A stretch of 21,009 nt of DNA from the IMG/VR virus record IMGVR_UViG_3300042905_003734, positions 1 through 21,009 of that record. One strand, given 5' to 3'. Made by a program: the position numbers and the translations under genes. This document shows, in pieces, positions 7,191 to 13,445 of this stretch (position 1 is its first letter; the number at the start of each line of letters is the position of its first letter). A model generated the notes under the pieces. It worked only from the letters and a program-made list of their open reading frames with translations. It was not told where the DNA came from and searched no databases. This stretch comes from a virus.

Positions 7191-7380
7191 CGTCTTCCTC
7201 CTCGTCTTCGGGGTTTTCGATGGGCACCAGCACTTCGATGCCGAGGGCGAGCATCTTGATAAAGTTGCCCAAGGTGTCGGGGATTGAGGGGGTTTTGAAT
7301 ACAAACGTGGCGTGCGTGGTGCCTTCCTCGTTGTCAATTTCGATGTGGAGGCAGCTGCCGGTGATTGTCTGGATGGTCAT
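7183..7380 (-). CDS. Small acidic hypothetical protein
   Basis: A 65-aa protein, MTIQTITGSCLHIEIDNEEG at the start and a run of acidic residues at the end (NPEDEEEDDD). The ATG overlaps the stop of the 415-aa structural gene by one base, and its 3' end overlaps the next gene by 8 bases. All three are therefore probably translated from one message. The acidic C-terminus next to several basic phage proteins could hint at charge pairing, but no function can be given. Confidence 0.65.
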   Translation of the reverse strand: MTIQTITGSCLHIEIDNEEGTTHATFVFKTPSIPDTLGNFIKMLALGIEVLVPIENPEDEEEDDD

Positions 7381-8627
7381 CAGCGGCTGATTTCCTCCCA
7401 GTCCATGGATGCGTGCACATTAGACGTTGCCACGCTGGCTGTAACAACAAGGCTTAGTTCGTAAGGGGTGGAGGTGAGGCCGTTGCGTTCCAGCTGGAAT
7501 TTGAATAGGGCTTCTTTGAGGATGTCTACGGATGCTGTGCTTTGGTTGGTGGAGCTGAAGTAGCCCTGGGCCAGGATGCGGCCGCCGGTTGTGGCGGTGC
7601 CGGTGAGGTTGTATTCGACGCTGGATTCGCTACCGGCACTTGTCCAGGTGCCGCCGGTAGTGGTGGTGTTAGCCATTACGCGCCAGTTGTAGTTGGCGTT
7701 AGCGGTGGCGCCCAGGATGGATAGAGCGGTGAGAATGACGATTGCGTCTAGTGCAGCTGCTTTAAGACGTAAAGAAATAATCGGGTAGTAAGTGCCGGCG
7801 ACGATAAGGGCGTAAGGAGCGGTGATGGCGGTGCCGATGGCTTGTTGGAGGCCACGGAGTTCGTAGCCGCCTTCGGAAAGTACAGTCGAGCAGACCTGCT
7901 TGAGGGTGCTGGCGCTTGCTGTAGCGGCGGTGTTGGTGATTTCGTAGCGGAGGGGAAGTGAGGCGGTGGTGATATAAGTTGAAGTAATGATGTTGGCGTG
8001 GTGGAAAGAGTGGCAGTGAATAAATTTGCCGTTAATAACGAAACCCATGCGGACGGTGCCGAGGCCCAGCCATTCGATGTCCATCCACAGGATTTGGGAC
8101 TTTGTGATGTCCAGTTCCAGGTTGGAGGGGCCGTCGCCGTTTAGGGGGTCGGTGTTCCAGTTGGATTGGGAGACGCGGGTTTCGACCAGGGAGCCGGTGG
8201 AGGAACTGCGTTCGACGAAGGAGAGGGTGTTGTCGGCAAGTTCCAGGTACATGCCGTTGGCGGCGCCGTAGTAGCCGACGCGCTGGCGGAGGCCGGTTTT
8301 GGCGGGGTTCAGCGTAAAAGTGGACATCACCAGCAGGGATTTGCCCGGCTGGTATGAACAGCATTTGGTGGTTTCGCGGATGACCTCGGAGCCGGAGCTG
8401 GTGGTTACGGCGAGATCGACGAGGCCGGCGTTGACGTCGAACGTGGATGTTCCCCCGGTGGCGGTGGAGGTGGCCCAGAGGCCGTTGTCGTGGTATCGGT
8501 GGCTGGAATCGAAAAGAGTAAGTGGGTTAGATGTGCGTAGACGTCCAAAAGCATCTCCGACACCAACGGGTAGAGCCGTGGTTACAAAGGGGTTGGTGTA
8601 GGAGGAAGTCTGGACGAATAAGGACAT
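7380..8627 (-). CDS. Putative virion structural protein (AFGRLR type)
   Basis: A 415-aa beta-rich protein. The N-terminal phrase VGDAFGRLRTSNPLTLFDS at about 22-41, followed by RYHDNGLWATSTATGGTSTF, is a hallmark I remember from large structural proteins in many cyanophages and pelagiphages. The rest is Thr- and Ser-rich strands with a central segment ILWMDIEWLGLGTVRMGFV resembling a jelly-roll, and a C-terminal KFQLERNGL. It sits between TerL and portal, unusual for a tail fibre, so a capsid-associated or decoration role is possible. ATG 8627 has no obvious Shine-Dalgarno sequence. Confidence is high that it is a gene and moderate for the role. Confidence 0.7.
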   Translation of the reverse strand: MSLFVQTSSYTNPFVTTALPVGVGDAFGRLRTSNPLTLFDSSHRYHDNGLWATSTATGGTSTFDVNAGLVDLAVTTSSGSEVIRETTKCCSYQPGKSLLVMSTFTLNPAKTGLRQRVGYYGAANGMYLELADNTLSFVERSSSTGSLVETRVSQSNWNTDPLNGDGPSNLELDITKSQILWMDIEWLGLGTVRMGFVINGKFIHCHSFHHANIITSTYITTASLPLRYEITNTAATASASTLKQVCSTVLSEGGYELRGLQQAIGTAITAPYALIVAGTYYPIISLRLKAAALDAIVILTALSILGATANANYNWRVMANTTTTGGTWTSAGSESSVEYNLTGTATTGGRILAQGYFSSTNQSTASVDILKEALFKFQLERNGLTSTPYELSLVVTASVATSNVHASMDWEEISR

Positions 8628-8630
8628 GGC

Positions 8631-8786
8631 CTATTTCTTGCCTTTTTTGGCGGTTTTGGCGGATGCTTTGAAGGCAGCGGCGGTTGGGGCGCCCTTGGTG
8701 CCAGGCTTACGCATTTTTTCACCGCTGCCGGCGGCGATGCGCTTGCGTTTGGCCGCGATATTGGCGTAAAGACCGCGTTTAGCCAT
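8631..8786 (-). CDS. Tiny basic phage protein (51 aa)
   Basis: A 51-aa protein, start MAKRGLYANIAAKRKRIAAG, then SGEKMRKPGTKGAPTAAAF and a Lys-rich end. It is very basic, with the MAKRGLYANI-(x)-AKRKRIAAGSGEKMR pattern that I recognise from small proteins next to terminase or structural genes in many aquatic phages. Its ATG shares a base with the stop of the preceding gene (TAATG). It ends 3 bases before the structural-protein ATG. The charge suggests DNA binding or a virion DNA-associated role, but this is unproven. Confidence 0.75.
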   Translation of the reverse strand: MAKRGLYANIAAKRKRIAAGSGEKMRKPGTKGAPTAAAFKASAKTAKKGKK

Positions 8787-8974
8787 TACTTTTTGCCTTT
8801 TTTGGTGGATTTTTTGGGTTTTGCCATGCCGGCTTCGCTCATGGCGATGGCGATTGCCTGTTTGCGGGACTTCACCACGGGACCTTTCTTGCTGCCCGAG
8901 TGCAGTTCGCCTTTGCCGTACTCACGCATGACCTTGGCGACCTTTTTCTGGGCCTTAGTTGGTTTTTTGGCCAT
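8786..8974 (-). CDS. Small basic protein (DUF6496-like)
   Basis: A 62-aa Lys-rich protein from ATG 8974: AKKPTKAQKKVAKVMREYGK, then GELHSGSKKGPVVKSRKQAIAIAMSEAG and a Lys tail. The 'KVMREYGKGxLHSGSKKGPxVKSRKQAIAIAxSEA' pattern is that of the small phage family I know as DUF6496. A longer frame to 9034 overlaps the terminase coding end and lacks family character. It is coupled to the next tiny basic gene by a one-base overlap. A DNA- or terminase-associated role is plausible but not known. Confidence 0.75.
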   Translation of the reverse strand: MAKKPTKAQKKVAKVMREYGKGELHSGSKKGPVVKSRKQAIAIAMSEAGMAKPKKSTKKGKK

Positions 8975-8987
8975 GGTTTTTACGCTG

Positions 8988-10238
8988 TTACCACACACGA
9001 TAGGAGGTCTTTCCCAGGTTCTCTGGCTTGGCAAGGTTGAAAGTTTGTAGGCAGAGGTAGCCCAAGGCGTCGAATGCGTGGTCTACGCCGAGATTTTTGT
9101 TGGGGAGGCCGGTTCCAGGGGCATAAGTCAATGTGCGGAGGGATTTGATTAGCTCTTTGCACTTTGGGTGGATGAAAAGGCGGCGCGTTCCAGAGGCATC
9201 GAGGAGGGCGGTGTTGACGCAGGTGATTTTGTCGCGGATTTTCCAGGGATTTCGGGGGCTGGAGACCGTGAAGCCGGACTTTCGGAGGATGTTGTGGTCG
9301 GTGGCGCCAACGCCCGATGTTTTGCGGGCGCCGCCGGTGGGGTCCGGGCAGGCGATGATTCGGCGCTCCACGCCGTAGCGGGATTGGATTTCTTCGCAAA
9401 GGTCCCAGGTGGTGGCGCCACCGGTCATGATTATTTCGTCGAAGACCCAGAGCACGTCGCCTTTTTTGACCGCGCATACGGCGGACATGGGGTCCACGTT
9501 GAAGTCAACGCCCAGCAGCAGGGGCAGAACAGGCAGGTCTTGCACCACGCTGTCGATGTTTTCGTCGCTAAATGAGACGGCGACGAGACCGCTGAGATTC
9601 TCGAAGCTAGCCTCAAATTCTTGGCGGAAGGTGCGGGCGTCGAGTTGGGCGCGGGCGGCTTCGATTTCTTCCGGTGGGACGTTATCTCCATCGATCGTGG
9701 TGAATTGCCACCGGTGCCAGTCCGGGTCGTCTTGGTCGCAATAGCACCAGAGGTCATAAAACCAGCTGGCGGTGCCATCGGGGGTGGAGATAAACAACGC
9801 CCAGCCCTGTTTGTCGGCAAGGGCGGGGCGGATGACCTCGAACCAGACGTCGCTGGACATGAACGCGGCTTCGTCGAGCACCACGCCAGCCAGACTGCGG
9901 CCTCGCAGGGCCATGGCGTTTTCAGTGCCCTTCAATTCGATGGTGGAGCCGTTCACCAGCTCGATTTTCAGGTCGGTCTCGTTTTTGGATTTGATCCAGG
10001 CTTTTGGGACCAGCTTTTTTAGTACCTTCCAGGCGATGTCTTTCGCCATGCGGTAGGTGGGGGCGGCGTAGAAAAAGGTTTCGCCGGGGCGTTCGATTGC
10101 CCCACGCAAGAGTTCGATGCAGGAGAGGTAGCTCTTGCCGAAGCGGCGGCCGGCAACCAAGACACGGAAGCGTTTACGGCTGGAGAACACTTGCCCCTGG
10201 GCGTAGCGGAGCGAGAGGGTTCCAGCCGTGTCGGTCAC
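8988..10238 (-). CDS. terL: Terminase large subunit
   Basis: A 416-aa packaging motor. The N-terminal ATPase has a Walker A-like GRRFGKS at 30-36, a hydrophobic Walker B ending in VVLDE (119-123, with catalytic Glu 123) and the coupling motif STPDG at 151-155. The C-terminal RNase H-like nuclease shows GVDFNVDP (Asp 245 and 249), CPDPTGG near 298-303 and DHAFDALGY (Asp 386, Asp 390). It is a complete domain set at ordinary length. The start is GTG 10238, with no stronger ATG nearby. The enzyme translocates DNA into the prohead through the portal and cuts concatemers, probably with the protein at 10917 as its small subunit. Confidence 0.95.
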   Translation of the reverse strand: MTDTAGTLSLRYAQGQVFSSRKRFRVLVAGRRFGKSYLSCIELLRGAIERPGETFFYAAPTYRMAKDIAWKVLKKLVPKAWIKSKNETDLKIELVNGSTIELKGTENAMALRGRSLAGVVLDEAAFMSSDVWFEVIRPALADKQGWALFISTPDGTASWFYDLWCYCDQDDPDWHRWQFTTIDGDNVPPEEIEAARAQLDARTFRQEFEASFENLSGLVAVSFSDENIDSVVQDLPVLPLLLGVDFNVDPMSAVCAVKKGDVLWVFDEIIMTGGATTWDLCEEIQSRYGVERRIIACPDPTGGARKTSGVGATDHNILRKSGFTVSSPRNPWKIRDKITCVNTALLDASGTRRLFIHPKCKELIKSLRTLTYAPGTGLPNKNLGVDHAFDALGYLCLQTFNLAKPENLGKTSYRVW

Positions 10239-10292
10239 TTTTTCGGGTACGGGTACCTTCTAGGGTATTACAGGAATTGAACCCCTGCCCCC

Positions 10293-10502
10293 CTAAGGGT
10301 TGCGGTAGCCGGTGCAATAGCCGTTGTTGCGGTACGTTCCAACCGGGCAGGTGTTGCCGGAGGAGTTGATGGACTGGTTATGCGAGTTGATGGACTTGGT
10401 GGGGATGCAGTAGCCGGTTTGGCCGTAGTAGCCGACGGGGCACATCGAGTTGACTTGCGTCAGGGGGATGACTTGGGCGAGTACCAGGGGCAGGAAAAAC
10501 AT
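10293..10502 (-). CDS. Small secreted protein with two Cys repeats
   Basis: A 69-aa product with a hydrophobic N-terminal signal-like segment (MFFLPLVLAQVIPLTQV) followed by two similar units, CPVGYYGQTGYCIPT and CPVGTYRNNGYCTGY. Each has two Cys separated by nine residues, a CPxG motif and aromatic residues. A linker rich in Ser and Asn (KSINSHNQSINSSG) joins them. This suggests export, with disulfide-linked or surface-exposed mini-domains. It is monocistronic, between TerL and a small membrane protein gene. I do not recognise the family with certainty. A host-derived or envelope-acting factor (exclusion, lysis help) is possible but speculative. ATG 10502 is the only good start. Confidence 0.65.
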   Translation of the reverse strand: MFFLPLVLAQVIPLTQVNSMCPVGYYGQTGYCIPTKSINSHNQSINSSGNTCPVGTYRNNGYCTGYRNP

Positions 10503-10662
10503 GGGGATGTAGTACAGAAGAGGTTAGTTTAGCACAGTAGAAGGAAATGCGAATGTATCAGTAGGTTCCCTGGGACCCACTCCCACCCCGCCAGAACTCG
10601 AACCCTGCCCCCCGTCAAGGGGGAGGGTCGGATCTGTCACAGACTGCAACAGCCGCAGCGGC
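10503..10662. other. Intergenic region with tRNA T-arm-like segment and hairpins
   Basis: No gene seen. It holds a 5-bp hairpin (GGTTC/GGACC, about 10564-10577) and a CCCCC/GGGGG hairpin near 10606-10621. On the minus strand, around 10586-10612, a GCAGGGTTCGAGTTCTGG segment resembles a degenerate tRNA T-arm. A related stretch lies at about 10272-10300, so the two bracket the secreted-peptide gene. No full tRNA cloverleaf can be built from either. Confidence 0.4.
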
Positions 10663-10800
10663 TCAGCGTGCGGCGTCTAAGTACAACGCACCAGCACCAG
10701 CCAGCACGAGGAAGCCGGTCAGCGGCAGGAAGCTGCAGCAAGCGGCACCAGCGAACAGAAGGCCAGCAGCGAGCTTGGGGTTGATGGAGGGGTGGGCCAT
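10663..10800 (-). CDS. 45-aa membrane protein
   Basis: A short frame (start MAHPSINPKLAAGLLFAGAA) that is almost all hydrophobic: one or two membrane segments, AAGLLFAGAACCSFLPL (about 11-27) and TGFLVLAGAGALYL (about 28-41), with a short end DAAR. It is much more protein-like than the overlapping Arg- and Cys-rich frame in another register. It lies downstream of the putative small terminase. A TATACT -10-like box lies on the minus strand at 10833-10828, about 28 bases before the ATG, without a good -35. A membrane-acting role (holin-like or exclusion) is possible. Nothing shows which. Confidence 0.6.
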   Translation of the reverse strand: MAHPSINPKLAAGLLFAGAACCSFLPLTGFLVLAGAGALYLDAAR

Positions 10801-10916
10801 GGGTCGGCGTCCGTTGTTGTCTTGCACAGTATAGAGACAGAAGCAGCACGCGCCAGGGCAGTGGCTGCCGGTTCTGCAGCTGTCTACTGTTTTAACCTAA
10901 GACGCCGGATCTCAGC

Positions 10917-11360
10917 CTAAGACTCTGCGTTGCGTTTGTCGTCAATCTCCACACGCAGCACGGGGGCCGCAGCGGCTTGCGCTTCCGGTGCGACCTCGCC
11001 CACCACTGCGCCAAGGTCACGCATCAGCAGCTGCGCCGATCCCACCTGACCCTTCCGAAGGGCCAGTTCGATCGCTCGCATCCGCATCCCCTGCAAACGT
11101 GAAACTATACTCTCGCGATCCTTGCTCCAATCCTCCTCGTTCCACTGTTTGACCGCATCCCAGTCCCTCCAAGCGGTAATTTCGCCGATGCCTTCACGAT
11201 CGGCATGATCTAGCACCAGCTGCCGCGTGGGTAATCCGCTCAACTGCCGCTTGTACAACCGCTTGCGCCGCTCCTCGATCACCGCGTCAGGATTGCGCTT
11301 CCCATACGGCCGCTGCGGTTTGTTTACTTCCTGGCCGGTGGAATCCTCCACGGTTTGCAT
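10917..11360 (-). CDS. terS: Putative terminase small subunit
   Basis: A 147-aa protein from ATG 11360 (a GTG sits immediately before it). Residues about 25-70 (RKRLYKRQLSGLPTRQLVLD, then HADREGIGEITAWRDWDAV) look like an N-terminal helix-turn-helix. Residues 80-115 (RESIVSRLQGMRMRAIELAL, RKGQVGSAQLLMRDLG) look like the central oligomerisation helices of TerS. A disordered Ala-rich end follows. Size, domain order and place upstream of terL support the call, although two small genes and about 700 bases separate them. It would recognise the packaging site and regulate TerL. A plain DNA-binding regulator is the alternative. Confidence 0.65.
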   Translation of the reverse strand: MQTVEDSTGQEVNKPQRPYGKRNPDAVIEERRKRLYKRQLSGLPTRQLVLDHADREGIGEITAWRDWDAVKQWNEEDWSKDRESIVSRLQGMRMRAIELALRKGQVGSAQLLMRDLGAVVGEVAPEAQAAAAPVLRVEIDDKRNAES

Positions 11361-11400
11361 CACAAACGATCTGCGCTCATGCTAACCTCCACCGCCCATA

Positions 11401-11425
11401 AAAAAGACCCGGCACAGTGGCCGGG
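11401..11425 (-). terminator. Terminator after the ArdA-like gene
   Basis: On the minus strand a 6-bp CCCGGC/GCCGGG stem (11408-11413 with 11420-11425) is followed by five or six T residues. It lies 24 bases after the stop at 11449, so it separates this gene from the terminase region. Confidence 0.8.
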
Positions 11426-11448
11426 CCGTTAGTCGATGGGGGTGCCAG

Positions 11449-12111
11449 TCAAGCAGAGCGGAAGACTGCCCACTGGGCGCCGTTGATCCGTTGCAGCCAG
11501 TAACCGTCGCCCAGTTCAAGCTCGCGCCAGGCTTCTTCCCAGTCGATGCACGTATGGGGCCACTGGGCTGTGGCTTGGATCATGCCTGCATCTTCTGCCA
11601 GCTGAGCGGCATAGTCTGCCCCGGCCTCCGTCTCGTTGTAGCCTTCCGCCTCTCCCTGATAAAGGTCTTCGTAGGTGTCAGGATCGACGCCAGTAGCCAG
11701 TAACTCCTGAACCGTAACGGTTACCGCTTCGGGGTCAGCATCGAAAGCACAGCCGCAATGCTCCAACACTTCGCGCCAGCTGTTATCGAGCCAGAAGCCG
11801 AAAGCGGCGCCGTCTCCCTCGCTGGCTCCGAAGTAGAAGCCAGCCGGGGCGGCGTCATCAAGTGCCAGGCTGAGATCTTCGAGAGTAAAGTTGGCCTCCT
11901 CGTCGTTCCAGTTCGACTCCTTGGAGTCTTCGCCAACCAACTTGGTCAGGCTGGCGAGCGTCTCGGCGTTCAGCAGCTGGGGACGATCTGCCAGCACTGC
12001 CACCATCTCAGCAACCTGCCAGAACTTCGGCAGCAGATCTTGAGCCTTGAGGGTGTCACAGCTGGCGATCCAGGGGAACTGTGCCAGCTGTTCGGAGGTG
12101 TAGTTGTGCAT
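11449..12111 (-). CDS. ArdA-like anti-restriction protein with an extra N-terminal region
   Basis: A 220-aa acidic protein from ATG 12111 (an in-frame ATG at 12150 would add 13 residues). The C-terminal third, with TYEDLYQGEAEGYNETEAG, AAQLAEDAGM, CIDWEEAWRELELGDGYW and a final WAVFRS, resembles the C-terminal domain of ArdA, a DNA-mimicking inhibitor of type I restriction enzymes. The middle phrase FYFGASEGDGAAFGFWLDN suggests another small domain. The N-terminal 75 residues are unlike classical ArdA, which is about 165-175 aa. The high Glu and Asp content fits DNA mimicry. It is monocistronic with its own terminator and divergent from the gene at 12266. Early anti-host expression is plausible. 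Confidence 0.6.
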   Translation of the reverse strand: MHNYTSEQLAQFPWIASCDTLKAQDLLPKFWQVAEMVAVLADRPQLLNAETLASLTKLVGEDSKESNWNDEEANFTLEDLSLALDDAAPAGFYFGASEGDGAAFGFWLDNSWREVLEHCGCAFDADPEAVTVTVQELLATGVDPDTYEDLYQGEAEGYNETEAGADYAAQLAEDAGMIQATAQWPHTCIDWEEAWRELELGDGYWLQRINGAQWAVFRSA

Positions 12112-12265
12112 GGTGGGCCCACTGGTCGGTGGGTGCGTCGTGCCTGCCAATCATGCACCAGCAGTCAAGCTACCTGGGTCTGGTGTTGTGTAACTTAACA
12201 GATTGGCTAGGGGCTGGCGGTGGTCTGGTAGTATGTAACAGCAAACCCACAAACCAAGGGGGGCC
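12112..12265. promoter_or_regulatory. Divergent intergenic control region
   Basis: This is the only space between the divergent ArdA-like gene and the 12266 gene, so promoters for both probably lie here. Candidate elements are weak. On the plus strand TTGGCT (12203-12208) and TAGTAT (12229-12234) have a long 20-base spacer. On the minus strand a TTGACT lies about 50 bases before ATG 12111. Two TGTAAC words (near 12188 and 12234) may be operator half-sites. Confidence 0.35.
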
Positions 12266-12484
12266 ATGCACTACGGCAACAGACCACTAGGACCACTGCA
12301 GCGGAACTGGCTCAACTTCCTCCGCCGCAATCCGGGACCGCATTACGTGGCGATGCCCCAGCGTGACCACCGAATCGCGGAATCGCTGCGTGACCGTGGC
12401 CTCATCACCATGGCCCCAGCGCCAGTCGCCGACCCCAAGGGGCTCCCGGTGTTCATCGTTGAAGCCCTGGAGGTCCAGCCATGA
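12266..12484 (+). CDS. Small hypothetical protein, winged-helix-like
   Basis: A 72-aa protein, start MHYGNRPLGPLQRNWLNFLR. The arrangement 'LQRNWLNFLRRNPGPHYVAM, RDHRIAESLRDRGLI' followed by a beta strand (GLPVFIVEALEV) looks like a compact winged helix in which a final helix precedes a wing. A purine-rich AAGGGGGG Shine-Dalgarno-like sequence sits just before ATG 12266. It overlaps the next gene as ATGA (12481-12484), so the two are coupled. No family recognised. It may regulate the early region. Confidence 0.65.
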   Translation: MHYGNRPLGPLQRNWLNFLRRNPGPHYVAMPQRDHRIAESLRDRGLITMAPAPVADPKGLPVFIVEALEVQP

Positions 12485-12903
12485 GTGGCGGTGAGTGGAC
12501 CACCACCAGGGAGCGCAAAAGCTCCAGGGAGGCGGAGCGCGAAGCTGCCCGCCGCCTCAAGATCGAATGGGCAGACAAGCTGTGGCTGGCCCAGAACCAC
12601 CCTTGCGATGATGCTGTCCTGGCGTGGCTGTCAGAGCACCGGGCGGAAGCCTCGAAAGTAGGCTCCAGTCGTTGGAACCTGGAGACCTTGCCAGACCTTC
12701 ACAACAGGCAGCAGAAGCTGCGGCAGGTTGCAGCGTTCCAGGCGGTTTTAGATCGCGCCAGCGTCAGCCAGCAGACCCTCACCGCTGAGGCGGTGCTGGC
12801 GGCTGGCGGTTTTCCACAGAATCCCCAGCCGGAAGTTGTGGAAAACAAAAAACGCCGCGCACACGCTGGCAAGGCCCAGCCATCCCGGAAGCGTTCCAGC
12901 TAA
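12481..12903 (+). CDS. Hypothetical basic, helical protein
   Basis: A 140-aa protein translated by ATGA overlap with the 72-aa gene. Residues 1-35 are strongly charged (TRERKSSREAEREAARRLKI). The middle is helical (DDAVLAWLSEHRAEASKVGS, LHNRQQKLRQVAAFQAVLDR). The end is Lys- and Arg-rich (NKKRRAHAGKAQPSRKRSS), as in DNA-associated proteins. The 3' part contains a pair of inverted TTTTCCACA boxes. Its last four bases overlap the convergent HNH gene. I do not recognise the family. Confidence 0.6.
   Translation: MSGGEWTTTRERKSSREAEREAARRLKIEWADKLWLAQNHPCDDAVLAWLSEHRAEASKVGSSRWNLETLPDLHNRQQKLRQVAAFQAVLDRASVSQQTLTAEAVLAAGGFPQNPQPEVVENKKRRAHAGKAQPSRKRSS
12809..12846. promoter_or_regulatory. Inverted pair of DnaA-box-like sequences
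   Basis: GTTTTCCACA (12809-12818) and its exact reverse complement TGTGGAAAAC (12837-12846) are separated by 18 bases inside the 140-aa gene. TTTTCCACA is the form reported for cyanobacterial DnaA boxes. The pair could also act as a 10-bp RNA hairpin. Confidence 0.45.
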
Positions 12904-13370
12904 CTCAGGACAGGCAACCCCGCCGCCCTGCAGGCTTCCCGGTAAGCTTGCTGGGCGGCTTCCCTTGTCTTGTGGCGGCCCAGGTATTGAAGCCTGCCGC
13001 CGATCCTGATACGGGCCTGCCAGCACTGCTCACGCTCCAGCCAATGGCCGAAGTTGGCGCGGTTTTGGCAGTTCTCCCGGTTGGTCACGTCCCGGAGGTT
13101 ATGAATGCGATTGTCGCGTGGGTTGCGGTTGATGTGGTCAATCTGATGAATGGGCCACGCGCCAGTGCACCAGGCGTAGACAACCCGGCCATAGCTGGTC
13201 TGAATGCGCTGGCCGTTCCAGGTCAGATGAATGCACCAGCCGCGCTTATTCGAGGTTGGAAAGCCCTTCACTTGAATGCCGCTTTTACGCTTGTGCAGCG
13301 TTCCAGTGAATGGGTTGTAGCTGTACTTCTCCCAGAGAAGCTCGACAGCAGGGTATGTAGACTGTGACAT
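12900..13370 (-). CDS. Free-standing HNH endonuclease with AP2-like domain
   Basis: A 156-aa protein. Residues about 60-104 form the HNH core: GRVVYAWCTGAWP, then IDHINRNPRDNRIHNLRDVT (metal and catalytic His 79, Asn 87/91) and NRENCQN. Residues about 109-148 (GHWLEREQCWQARIRIGG, YLGRHKTREAAQQAYREA) match an AP2-type DNA-binding domain, a common pairing in phage homing endonucleases. It lies between the plus-strand pair and the PD-(D/E)XK nuclease, overlapping the former by 4 bases in convergent orientation. It probably cuts and spreads within related phages and could be an accessory packaging nuclease. Start ATG 13370. Confidence 0.85.
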   Translation of the reverse strand: MSQSTYPAVELLWEKYSYNPFTGTLHKRKSGIQVKGFPTSNKRGWCIHLTWNGQRIQTSYGRVVYAWCTGAWPIHQIDHINRNPRDNRIHNLRDVTNRENCQNRANFGHWLEREQCWQARIRIGGRLQYLGRHKTREAAQQAYREACRAAGLPVLS

Positions 13371-13445
13371 GACGGCCTGTCAGAGAGGTTGTCCGGCCTG
13401 AGGTGGGTGCGAACCACGCTCAGGCAACCATTGTACCAGCGGGTC

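Noticed and set aside
1239-9685. Extra TGTCCCACC-like sites (near 1241, 6651 and 9675)
   Set aside because: Each has a mismatch and sits in a coding Pro-Pro context; the number is what chance and codon use would give.
10262-10612. tRNA gene on the minus strand
   Set aside because: Only T-arm-like pieces are present; stems have mismatches, and no anticodon arm or acceptor partner can be found at the right distance.
10637-10849. 70-aa Cys/Arg-rich minus-strand frame
   Set aside because: Another register of the same DNA gives a clean 45-aa membrane protein; the 70-aa frame has the composition of an out-of-frame reading.
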